A stretch of DNA of 64,000 nucleotides. It comes from Bacilli bacterium. Its GTDB lineage: Bacteria > Bacillota_I > Bacilli_A > RFN20 > CAG-449. The notes beneath the pieces were generated by a model, which searched no databases, was not told where the DNA came from, and was given only the letters and a program-made list of their open reading frames with translations. Below are positions 25,485 through 33,177 of this stretch, piece by piece; position 1 is the first letter of the stretch, and each line of letters opens with the position of its first letter. Where the stretch lies: positions 7,835 to 71,834 of the forward strand of contig CAAEFC010000030.1 in assembly GCA_900755065.1 (NCBI GenBank), written 5' to 3'. The translations under genes and the position numbers were made by a program.

Positions 25485-26183
25485 TCAGACCGGACTTTTT
25501 CTTTTGTCTGCGCTTCGGACGGCGTACAGCGCGATGAGGTACTGACTCGGAAGATAGAAGAGCCACATCAGGTTGCCGGAGATATCCATGAGCGCGTTCT
25601 GCACGTTTGCGGGAAGCGAAAAGTAGTTTCCCAGATTGAACAGACCGACGTTGATATCGCAAGCCAGAAACAACAGCCAGCCGAGCAAAAGAATCCGATT
25701 GTTCTGATTTTTCGGACAGAAAAAAGCGAGAACGACGATGTTCGCCAGAAGGCAAAGCAGATAACTGCCCGAAAGAATGACTTCCCATTCGCCGGTGATT
25801 CCGCCTGCAATCGGCACGACGATATAGAGAGCAAGACGGAGAAGCGCGTGAATCCGGAAGAAGCGGATTTCTTTTTGCAAACCCAGAAAGTACAGATTCT
25901 GCACGAGGTTGAAACTGATCAGCCCGATCCAATAAAAATCGTCGATCAGAAGAAGAAAAGTGTCGGCGACGAGCGTGAAGAGCAATCCGAGCGCGAAAAA
26001 AACGGAAATGCGACGGACGATCAGGGCGTCGAGAGTCACGTAGATCAGAAGCAGGACGATGCCGGCGTATTTCAGACAGACGGTCGGAGATTCGAAGAAG
26101 AAATCCAGAATCAGAAAAGACGCGTACAGGCAGAATTCCAGTGCCGTCCATGCGGCGAATAAGGCGATCCGGGCTTTTTTCAT
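25485..26183 (-). CDS. YhhN-like polytopic membrane protein
   Basis: A 232-residue protein with about eight hydrophobic segments. ALGLLFTLVADTFLLLIDDFYWIGLISFNLVQNLYFLGL follows the YhhN/TMEM86 layout (ALxF-x-x-xD-x-x-L ... GLxxFxxxHxxY), and NRILLLGWLLFLACDINVGLF fits the second conserved block. TMEM86B is a lysoplasmalogenase; the bacterial function is less clear. The stop codon lies in the TTCAG repeat at the cassette border, so the insertion left the gene intact. It is divergent from the trigger factor-like gene. Confidence 0.55.
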   Translation of the reverse strand: MKKARIALFAAWTALEFCLYASFLILDFFFESPTVCLKYAGIVLLLIYVTLDALIVRRISVFFALGLLFTLVADTFLLLIDDFYWIGLISFNLVQNLYFLGLQKEIRFFRIHALLRLALYIVVPIAGGITGEWEVILSGSYLLCLLANIVVLAFFCPKNQNNRILLLGWLLFLACDINVGLFNLGNYFSLPANVQNALMDISGNLMWLFYLPSQYLIALYAVRSADKRKSPV

Positions 26184-26278
26184 GCCCTTATTATACGTAA
26201 AAAGCGGAAAATTGAAAATAGGAATAGATAATTTATCGATTTTCGGTATAATGATAGATGATTTTGAGAGGAAAAAAT

Positions 26279-27214
26279 ATGGAAAATCGTTTTTGCGAAT
26301 ATCAGGGAATCCGTATAGGAAAAGAACCGGGTCCGGAGGTCTCCGAGCGGGAAATTGACGAGGCAGTGGAACAATTGCTGAACCGGAATTCCGTTTCGGA
26401 AAAGGTCGATCGGCCTTCGCGCGTCGGCGATGTGGTCAACCTCGATTTCGAGGGCTTTTGCGACGGCGTCGCCTTTGAGGGCGGAAAGGGAGAAAACTAC
26501 GATCTCGAACTGGGGTCGAATACCTTCATTCCGGGATTTGAAGACCAACTGGTCGGCTGTCTGGAAAATCAGCGCAGGGAAGTCCGGGTGAAATTTCCGG
26601 AGAATTATCACGCCGGGAATCTGAAAGGAAAAGAAGCCGTTTTCAAGTGCCTGATTCACGAGGTGAAAGAAAAGAAACCGGCCGTTCTCGACGACCTTTT
26701 CGCCAGAGATCACGGAAGCGAAAACGTCGAAGCCCTCAGGCTTTCGATCAAGGAAGAGATCGAAGAGACCAACCGCCAGAAAGCCGTCAATGCGTACTTT
26801 GACAAACTCGCGGCTCATCTTCTCCAACACAGCGCGATCGAAGTTTCCGCCGAAGAAGAAGAGATCAGTTTTCAGAGCGTGAAGGCCTATTACGAGCAGA
26901 TGGTCGGGCAATACGGCATGAATCTGGAACAGTACCTGAACGCTGCGGGGAAGTCGATGGAAGAATTCCGGAAGATCATTCGTCCCGAGGTCGTGCGAAA
27001 CGCGAAACTGACCGCGTTTCTTCTTCATGTCGCCGATCAGGAGAAACTCGTCTGCACGGACGAGGAAGCCGAAAAAGAACTGAATGGGATCGTCCGGAAT
27101 TATCATCTCAACGCCGTTCAAAGAGACGAATTCAAAAAGCGGCACTTCGACGAATTGAAACAGGAGATCACGAAGCGAAAAGCGACGGGATTTTTGGTCA
27201 GTCACAATGAATGA
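26279..27214 (+). CDS. Trigger factor-like chaperone lacking the ribosome-binding domain
   Basis: A 311-residue protein with an FKBP-type isomerase domain (RVGDVVNLDFEGFCDGVAFEGG ... LGSNTFIPGFEDQLVG) from about residue 45 and the helical C-terminal chaperone domain of trigger factor from about 130. The ~115-residue N-terminal domain with the ribosome-docking signature GFRxGK is absent: the protein starts at ENRFCEYQGIRIG just before the isomerase part. GAGAGGA sits before the ATG and TATAAT at 26247-26252, so this is the natural start. It likely acts as a ribosome-free chaperone. It overlaps rluB by eight bases. Confidence 0.8.
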   Translation: MENRFCEYQGIRIGKEPGPEVSEREIDEAVEQLLNRNSVSEKVDRPSRVGDVVNLDFEGFCDGVAFEGGKGENYDLELGSNTFIPGFEDQLVGCLENQRREVRVKFPENYHAGNLKGKEAVFKCLIHEVKEKKPAVLDDLFARDHGSENVEALRLSIKEEIEETNRQKAVNAYFDKLAAHLLQHSAIEVSAEEEEISFQSVKAYYEQMVGQYGMNLEQYLNAAGKSMEEFRKIIRPEVVRNAKLTAFLLHVADQEKLVCTDEEAEKELNGIVRNYHLNAVQRDEFKKRHFDELKQEITKRKATGFLVSHNE

Positions 27215-27980
27215 GCCGAATAAAAAAATCCGCTTGCAGAAGTATATGGCCGATCTGGGACTCTGTTCCAGAAGAAAGGCCGAAGAATGGATCGCCGAAG
27301 GAAAGGTGAAAGTCAACGGCGAAACCATCACCGCGATGGGCGTTCTCGTACAAGGAAACGAAACCGTCGAGATCGAAGGATCGGCGAAGAAGGTGAACAC
27401 CGATCCGGTTACCTTTCTTTTCAATAAACCGCTAGGCGTTCTCAGTTCTGCGAAAGACGACCGGGGAAGAAAAACGGTGATCGACTATTTCAATCGGGAA
27501 AATTACCGCCTTTATCCGGTCGGAAGACTGGATTACAACACTTCCGGCGCGCTTTTGGTTTCCAACGACGGCGACCTGACGTATCTGGTTACCCACCCGT
27601 CGACGCATTTGAGCAAAACGTATTGGGTTACGGTGCGGGGACAGGTTTCTTCTTCGGATTTAACTCGCCTGAGGGAAGGAATCCCGTTGGAGGACGGCAT
27701 GACGGAGAAAGCCGAAGCGGAAATCGTTTTTCAAAAGGAGGACGAAACCTCTGTCCGGATGACGATTTACGAGGGAAGAAACCGCCAGATCCGGAGAATG
27801 TTTGAATTTCTCGGCTATTCGGTGAAAAATCTGAACCGAGAATCGGTCGGGTTCCTGACTCTGGACGGCCTTAGACGGGGCGAATACCGGAAACTGAGCG
27901 AAAAAGAAATTTCCGAAATTAAAAGAATCTGCACGGCGAACAAGAAAAACAACCGGATTCCCGACTATAAAAGGAAATAA
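27207..27980 (+). CDS. rluB: RluB-type ribosomal RNA pseudouridine synthase
   Basis: A 257-residue enzyme with an N-terminal S4 RNA-binding domain (IRLQKYMADLGLCSRRKAEEWIAEGKVKVNG) and the RsuA/RluB catalytic domain with YPVGRLDYNTSGALLVSNDG (catalytic Asp) and YEGRNRQIRRMFEFLGY. It converts a uridine of 23S rRNA helix 89-90 to pseudouridine in related bacteria. It overlaps the upstream gene by eight bases and precedes spoIVA. Confidence 0.93.
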   Translation: MNEPNKKIRLQKYMADLGLCSRRKAEEWIAEGKVKVNGETITAMGVLVQGNETVEIEGSAKKVNTDPVTFLFNKPLGVLSSAKDDRGRKTVIDYFNRENYRLYPVGRLDYNTSGALLVSNDGDLTYLVTHPSTHLSKTYWVTVRGQVSSSDLTRLREGIPLEDGMTEKAEAEIVFQKEDETSVRMTIYEGRNRQIRRMFEFLGYSVKNLNRESVGFLTLDGLRRGEYRKLSEKEISEIKRICTANKKNNRIPDYKRK

Positions 27981-27991
27981 AGAAACCGGGT

Positions 27992-28019
27992 TCTAATTTT
28001 TTACGTGTATTCATACATT
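27992..28019 (+). promoter_or_regulatory. Putative sigma-E promoter of spoIVA
   Basis: CATACATT at 28012-28019 is an exact fit to the sigma-E -10 consensus CATACAnT; the -35 (TCTAATT, 27992-27998, spacer 13) is weaker. spoIVA is a sigma-E gene in Bacillus. The ATG lies 24 bases further on with its own GGGAGGA. Confidence 0.5.
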
Positions 28020-28043
28020 CAAATGAAGATATCGGGAGGATTT

Positions 28044-29522
28044 ATGGATACATTACAAGTGTTGAGAGATATAGGTCAGAGAAACAACGGTGACGTATAC
28101 TTAGGTGTCGTGGGACCTGTCAGAGTAGGAAAATCGAGTTTTATCAAACGGTTCATGGAAGTGGTCGTTCTGGATCAGATTCAGAATGAGGACGATAAAA
28201 AGAGGGCGAAAGACGAACTGCCGCTGTCCGGACAGGGAAAAACGATTACGACGATCGAACCTAAATTCATTCCCGCGAACGCGATCGCCATACCGGTCGA
28301 CGATGCGCTGAGCGTCAACGTCCGCATGATCGATTGCGTCGGCTATATCATCGATTCCAGCAACGGCTATCTCGAAGACGGGAAGATGAGAATGGTGAAA
28401 ACGCCGTGGTTCAGCGACGCGATTCCTTTCGATGAAGCGGCGAAAATCGGAACGCAGAAAGTCATCAAAGATCATTCGACGCTGGGAATCGTCATCCTTT
28501 CGGACGGATCGGTGAACGATTTTACACGATTGGATTTCTATTCGGCCGAAAGAAAGGTCCTCGAAGAAGTGCAGAATCAGGGGAAACCTTTCGTCATCGT
28601 TTTGAACAGCCGGACGCCTCACAGCGAACAGACGCTGAAAATCCGCGAAGAACTCGAAGCCACTTATCAGGTTCCGACCGTGACGATGGATGTCGTCAAC
28701 ATGACCAAAGAAGACGCGGCTCAACTTCTGAAAGAGGCACTGTATCAATATCCGATTTCCGGCATCGACATTTCTTTGCCGAAATGGGTGGACTCTCTGG
28801 ACGAAAGCCATTATATCAAAGTTTCGATCAACGAATCGTTGGAAAAAGCCGTCGACCAGGCGAAGATCGTCAAGGACGTCGACAAGATCAATCAGGTTCT
28901 TCTGGAAAACGAGTACCTCAGTGAGGTCAAGATCACCGGCGTCGATACGGGAACGGGCATCGTTTCGGTTCAACTCAACGTCAAGGAAGACCTTTACGAG
29001 GTGGTGCTGGAAGAACTGGTCGGGTGCAAGATCACCGATAAATCGGAACTGATTCACCTGCTGAGCCAGTATGTCAAAGCCAAAAAAGATTACGACCTGA
29101 TCGGAAGCGCATTGGAAATGGCCAATGCCACCGGATACGGATTCGCTTCCAGCCCGATCGACGAGATCAAAATCGACAAGCCGGAATTAAGCAAGAACGG
29201 AAACCGTTACGGGCTGAAAGTCAAGGCAGCCACTTCCTGTTACCACATCATCAAAGTCGACATCAACACCTGCTTCGAGCCGATTCTGGGCGGGAAAGAG
29301 CAGGCAGATTACTTCCTGGATTATTTGAACAAGGCTTACGAAAACAGCGAACTGGCGATTCTGGATTGCGAACTGTTCGGAAGAAAATTCAAGGATATTC
29401 TTCAAGAATCCATTTCGTCGAAACTCAACAATCTGCCGGAACCGATCAAGCAGAAGTTGCAGCAGATCATCAAGATCATTTCCAATAAGGGAAAGGGAAA
29501 TCTGATCGCGTTCGTCTTTTAA
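28044..29522 (+). CDS. spoIVA: SpoIVA, spore coat morphogenetic ATPase
   Basis: A 492-residue protein, the same length as Bacillus SpoIVA. The N-terminus MDTLQVLRDIGQRNNGDVYLG, Walker A GPVRVGKSSFIKRFME and the following Walker B-type region LSVNVRMIDCVGY are conserved, as is the hydrophobic C-terminus. SpoIVA polymerises on the forespore outer membrane with ATP hydrolysis and forms the coat basement layer. The start at 28044 was chosen for GGGAGGA at 28035-28041; the frame opens 13 codons earlier without a site. This gene alone shows the organism to be a spore-former. Confidence 0.97.
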   Translation: MDTLQVLRDIGQRNNGDVYLGVVGPVRVGKSSFIKRFMEVVVLDQIQNEDDKKRAKDELPLSGQGKTITTIEPKFIPANAIAIPVDDALSVNVRMIDCVGYIIDSSNGYLEDGKMRMVKTPWFSDAIPFDEAAKIGTQKVIKDHSTLGIVILSDGSVNDFTRLDFYSAERKVLEEVQNQGKPFVIVLNSRTPHSEQTLKIREELEATYQVPTVTMDVVNMTKEDAAQLLKEALYQYPISGIDISLPKWVDSLDESHYIKVSINESLEKAVDQAKIVKDVDKINQVLLENEYLSEVKITGVDTGTGIVSVQLNVKEDLYEVVLEELVGCKITDKSELIHLLSQYVKAKKDYDLIGSALEMANATGYGFASSPIDEIKIDKPELSKNGNRYGLKVKAATSCYHIIKVDINTCFEPILGGKEQADYFLDYLNKAYENSELAILDCELFGRKFKDILQESISSKLNNLPEPIKQKLQQIIKIISNKGKGNLIAFVF

Positions 29523-29593
29523 AAATCCCGACTCGTTGTTGAAATCGACGCAAGATTGTGTTACTTTATTCCCGTATGGGAGTTTGCGAAACG

Positions 29594-29884
29594 ATGAACA
29601 AATCTGAACTGATCGACGAGGTCTTCAATCAAACGGTCATGCCGAAAAAAGATTGCGTCCGCGCCGTCGACGCGGTGTTCGGGATTATTCTCGCGGAATT
29701 GGAAAAGGGAAACAGCGTGAAAATCGCGAATTTCGGAACTTTTGAAATCAAACAGGTTCCGGAACGAAAAATCACGGATCTTCGTAGCGGAGAAGTCGTT
29801 TCCGTTCCGGCGCAGGAAACGGTTCGGTTCCGTCCCGCGCGGAAAATCAAAGCGAAAGTCAACGCAAGGTCATCCGGAAGGTGA
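29594..29884 (+). CDS. hup: HU family DNA-binding protein
   Basis: A 96-residue HU/IHF protein: MNKSELIDEVFNQTVMPKKDCVRAVDAVFGIILAELEKGNSVKIANFGTFEIK, then the beta-arm region with RSGEVVSVPAQETVRFRPARKIKAKVN. It lacks the usual RNPxTGE sequence of the arm, which reads KITDLRSGEVVSVPAQET here. HU bends and compacts DNA. In Bacillus an HU gene (hupA) also lies close to spoIVA, so the order is conserved. The gene's last codons form part of its terminator. Confidence 0.93.
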   Translation: MNKSELIDEVFNQTVMPKKDCVRAVDAVFGIILAELEKGNSVKIANFGTFEIKQVPERKITDLRSGEVVSVPAQETVRFRPARKIKAKVNARSSGR

Positions 29885-29893
29885 CCTTTTTTC
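29866..29893 (+). terminator. Intrinsic terminator overlapping the HU stop codon
   Basis: AAGGTCA (29866-29872) pairs with TGACCTT (29882-29888) and is followed by T residues; the stem includes the end of the coding region. Confidence 0.85.
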
Positions 29894-29950
29894 TTTGCCC
29901 GCCCAAGATTCTTCTTTGACGGGGAATAGGATATCTTAGGAGGATGTCTT

Positions 29951-30388
29951 ATGGGAAATATAAATCCAGGACCTTTTTACTTCTTTCCGTTTATGCCGAT
30001 CCACAAGGTCGTGGAAGAGGACAAGAAAGATGTGGCTTATTACGATGAAATTTATTCACCCGAACTTACCTTATTGCACGGAAACGCGTTCAAAAACGAA
30101 TACGTAGCCTATAAAAACTACGCGCCGTCGATTCCTTTCGCCAAGGATCAGCAGGAAAAATTGCTCCGCGATATTCAGATGAACAGCCTTCTGGCGCACG
30201 ATCTGAAACTTCATCTCGATGTTTATCCGAAGGACAGAGCGATTTACGAATTGTTTAAAAAATACGCCGACGAAACGCATCGTCTGGTCAAAGAATATCA
30301 GGATAAATTCGATCCGCTTTTCGCGGGCGGTTCCAAATTCGAGGGAATGTTCACGTGGGTGGGCAATCCGCACGGGGAGAGGTATTGA
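29951..30388 (+). CDS. cotJB: Fused CotJA-CotJB spore coat protein
   Basis: A 145-residue protein with two parts. Residues ~28-60 (EIYSPELTLLHGNAFKNEYVAYKNYAPSIPF) match CotJA (pattern YSPExALxxGTxFxELxxPY). Residues ~63-125 (LRDIQMNSLLAHDLKLHLDVYPKDR ... DKFDPL) match CotJB (LYLDTHPxDxxA ... YGPL). In Bacillus these are separate genes ahead of cotJC and are made in the mother cell. TAGGAGG precedes the ATG and AATAGGAT at 29925-29932 may be a sigma-E -10. cotJC follows after two bases. Confidence 0.8.
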   Translation: MGNINPGPFYFFPFMPIHKVVEEDKKDVAYYDEIYSPELTLLHGNAFKNEYVAYKNYAPSIPFAKDQQEKLLRDIQMNSLLAHDLKLHLDVYPKDRAIYELFKKYADETHRLVKEYQDKFDPLFAGGSKFEGMFTWVGNPHGERY

Positions 30389-30390
30389 TT

Positions 30391-30951
30391 ATGTTTGTTT
30401 ATGAAAAAAGATATGCTTTTCCGGTAGAAATCCACCATCGGAATCTGCGCCTCGCCAAGGCTTTGTACGCGCAGTTCGGCGGACCGAACGGAGAACTCGG
30501 CGCTTGCCTTCGCTATTTCGCACAATCGTTTACCATGCCGGACGAAAGAGGGCGCCGTCTTTTGAAAGATATCGCCACGGAAGAAATGGGACATGTCGAA
30601 ATGATCTGCGCGATGATCACCAAGTTGACCGAAGGCGCGAGCGTCAAAGAATTGGAAGACGCCGGTCTTTGCTGCGCCTACGCGATCAACGGAACCGGAC
30701 TGGGAATCAACGATTGCAACGGCGTGGCGTTTTCGACCCAGAACATCGGCGTTACGTCGGATTATAAAGCCGACCTCACCGAGGATATGGCGGCGGAAGA
30801 GCGGGCGAGAAGCACGTACGAGCATCTGATCGACCTGACCGACGATCAGGAGTGCATCGCGATTCTGCTTTTCCTGAGGCAGAGAGAAGTGGTTCACTAC
30901 AATCGTTTCAAGGAAATGCTCGAAGTCTACAACAAAGAATTTCAGAAGTAA
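30391..30951 (+). CDS. cotJC: CotJC, manganese catalase-like spore coat protein
   Basis: A 186-residue ferritin-like protein: MFVYEKRYAFPVEI at the start, GGPNGELGACLRYFAQSF, IATEEMGHVEMI and REVVHYNRFKEML give the Glu and His ligands of a dinuclear manganese site. CotJC is a coat protein of the manganese catalase family. The ATG at 30391 has GGGGAGAGG upstream. It pairs with the fused CotJA-CotJB gene before it and converges on nadE. Confidence 0.94.
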   Translation: MFVYEKRYAFPVEIHHRNLRLAKALYAQFGGPNGELGACLRYFAQSFTMPDERGRRLLKDIATEEMGHVEMICAMITKLTEGASVKELEDAGLCCAYAINGTGLGINDCNGVAFSTQNIGVTSDYKADLTEDMAAEERARSTYEHLIDLTDDQECIAILLFLRQREVVHYNRFKEMLEVYNKEFQK

Positions 30952-30954
30952 GGG

Positions 30955-33048
30955 TCAGAATTCGTCGAGTTCGCGGATGAATTCTTCGGCGCTCATATCG
31001 CTCGGAAGTCTCAGGTCGCTTCTCGGCGAAAGGCTGACTTCGCTGATTTTCGGTCCGTCCGGCGAACAGGAACGTTTGAATTGATTCGTAAAGAAACGTT
31101 TGAGAAAACGGCTCAGCCATTTCTTGATCGTTTCTTTTGAGTATTGGTCGGAAAAAGCGTTCAAAGCGATGAAGTACACTTTTCTGACGCTCAGCCGGCG
31201 ATAGACGAAATGGTAAAGAAAGAAATCGTTGAGATCGTAAGGCCCGACCGCATCTTCGGTGATCTGCGCGATTCCGCCTTTCTGATCCGGCGGAAGCAGT
31301 TCCGGCGAAACCGGCGTTTCGACGATGTCGAGCAGATAATCGGCGATATCCGGATATTTTTCCGCTGCTTCCCGTACCATTTGGCGGATCATCGTTTTCG
31401 ACAGCGAACAATTGACATTGTACATCGACATATGATCGCCGTTATACGTCGACCACCCCAAAGCGATTTCGCTTAAATCGCCGGTGCCGACGACGATCCC
31501 GCCGATCTGGTTGGCGTAATCCATCAGAACCTGCGTGCGCTCGCGAGCCTGTGCGTTTTCATAGGCAACGCCGCGTTCATTCGGATCGATGTTCAGATCG
31601 CCGAGATGTTGCATAACGGCCTCGCGGATATCGATCGAGGTCAGGGAGACTCCCAGTTTTTCGCACATTTTCGTGGCGTTGTCTTTGGTCCTTTTCGTCG
31701 TGCCGAAACAAGGCAGGGTCAACGCATGAATGTGTGTCCGGGGAAGGTTCATTTTATCGAAAGCGCGGACGACGGCGAGCAGGGCGATTGTCGAATCGAG
31801 ACCTCCGGAAACGCCGATGACCGCTTCGGTGCAATGAATCCGGGTCAGCCGGTTCATCAGGGCGCAGGCCTGCATCTCGTTGACTTTTTCAAATATCGGT
31901 TTCTCCGGAACGGAAAACGGGGCTTTCGCATATTTCCGCGTTAACGTTGGCGTTTCCAGCGCGCACGCGAAATACAGGATTTTTTTCGAACCGTCGCTTT
32001 TCTGGTAGCCGTTGACTCTTCGGGCGATTAGAATCCGGTCGATATCGATTTCCGACATGGTAATTCCTTCGGAAAACAGGTCGGATTCGTTCAGCATTCC
32101 GTCCGGTTCGGAAAGGATGCAGTGTCCGGAAAAAACCGCATCGGTTCCGGATTCGCTCGGAGAAGAAGAGCAGTACACATAACCGACGAGACTTCGCATC
32201 GCGGTTACCCGGACTAAGTCCCGGCGAATCGACTCCTTGTACAGCGTTTCGTTGCTCGCGGAAAGATTGCAAATGATCGTCGCGCCGAGATCGGAAAGAA
32301 CGGAGGCGCGTGGACGGTTCACCCAAAGATCCTCGCAGATTTCCACGCCGATGACTTCGCTCGGGTAGCGCTTGTTCACGAACAGAAGATTGTTCCCGAA
32401 AGGATAGATTTTTCCGTTGATCCGGACGGAGGAAGTTTCTCCCTCGAAACCGTGAAAATACCTTTTTTCGTAAAATTCGTTGTATTCGGGAATATAGGTT
32501 TTCGCGACCACGCCGAGGATTTCGCCTTTGTGCATGCAAATCGCGCAGTTGTAGAGTTTGTTTTCGTAGATCATCGGCGCGCCGAATGCGTAAAAGGCAT
32601 CGATATTCGCGGTGTTTTTACCGATGAAATCGACGGCTTTGTCTATTTTTTGCAAAAGGGCGTCGGATTGAAAGAGATCACCGCAGGTGTACGAAGTCAG
32701 ACACAGTTCCGGAAAAACGATGATCCGGGAACCGTTTGAATAGGCTTCGCGCAATCGGCTCACGATTTCTTCGGCGTTTGCATCTACCTGTCCGATCTGT
32801 CCACGCATGGAAACGGCGCTGACCTTGATAAAGCCCGTCGGATCGTCTTTTTCCCCGAAATCTTCGATCCCGGAGATCTGATCGCCTTGTGCACTCTTTT
32901 CGACGGTTCGAGCGTACGTCTCTTCGGACATGATGACCAGATCGGAATAGCCGTTCTTCGTAATGTGAATCGGCGTTTCGCTTCGGTGGCAGAGGTCCGA
33001 AAGTTCGTTCGTCTTTCTCAGATCGGTGATAGGAATAATTTTTTTCAT
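30955..33048 (-). CDS. nadE: Glutamine-dependent NAD+ synthetase with an N-terminal Phd/YefM-like domain
   Basis: A 697-residue protein in three parts. Residues 1-50 (IIPITDLRKTNELSDLCHRSETPIHITKNGYSDLVIMSEETY) match Phd/YefM antitoxins. From ~73 is a nitrilase-type amidase with Glu in VFPELCLTSY, Lys in AKTYIPEYNEFYE and Cys in GVEICEDLW, which frees ammonia from glutamine. From ~400 is the synthetase with the ATP loop SGGLDST, making NAD+ from nicotinic acid adenine dinucleotide. The only start with a promoter (TATAAT complement at 33074-33079) and an AAGGAG site lies before the Phd-like part, and no start codon is seen at the nitrilase border. It is a single-gene unit. Confidence 0.92.
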   Translation of the reverse strand: MKKIIPITDLRKTNELSDLCHRSETPIHITKNGYSDLVIMSEETYARTVEKSAQGDQISGIEDFGEKDDPTGFIKVSAVSMRGQIGQVDANAEEIVSRLREAYSNGSRIIVFPELCLTSYTCGDLFQSDALLQKIDKAVDFIGKNTANIDAFYAFGAPMIYENKLYNCAICMHKGEILGVVAKTYIPEYNEFYEKRYFHGFEGETSSVRINGKIYPFGNNLLFVNKRYPSEVIGVEICEDLWVNRPRASVLSDLGATIICNLSASNETLYKESIRRDLVRVTAMRSLVGYVYCSSSPSESGTDAVFSGHCILSEPDGMLNESDLFSEGITMSEIDIDRILIARRVNGYQKSDGSKKILYFACALETPTLTRKYAKAPFSVPEKPIFEKVNEMQACALMNRLTRIHCTEAVIGVSGGLDSTIALLAVVRAFDKMNLPRTHIHALTLPCFGTTKRTKDNATKMCEKLGVSLTSIDIREAVMQHLGDLNIDPNERGVAYENAQARERTQVLMDYANQIGGIVVGTGDLSEIALGWSTYNGDHMSMYNVNCSLSKTMIRQMVREAAEKYPDIADYLLDIVETPVSPELLPPDQKGGIAQITEDAVGPYDLNDFFLYHFVYRRLSVRKVYFIALNAFSDQYSKETIKKWLSRFLKRFFTNQFKRSCSPDGPKISEVSLSPRSDLRLPSDMSAEEFIRELDEF

Positions 33049-33177
33049 ACTGCTTTGTCGCTCCTTGTCATTATTATACCATAATTACGGACGAAGGAAG
33101 TGTTTTTCTGAAAATGCGACGACATCCTTTTTTCTGCAAAGCGTTTTTTCTATAATGAAGAGGAAAGGAGATCTCTG

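Larger units (their letters stand above)
24587..25488. mobile_element. AT-rich cassette inserted in a terminator loop (flanked by TTCAG repeats)
   Basis: The 902-base segment lies between two TTCAG copies (24582-24586 and 25484-25488) and splits a terminator exactly at its loop. Its ends carry related palindromic hairpins: TTCCCATAGGGGATT near the left end and, on the other strand of the right end, TTTCCCATAGGGAATT, so they form imperfect inverted repeats. It holds one nucleotidyltransferase-like gene with its own terminator and is clearly richer in A and T than its surroundings. No transposase is present, so it is a passive cassette or a decayed element. Confidence 0.6.
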
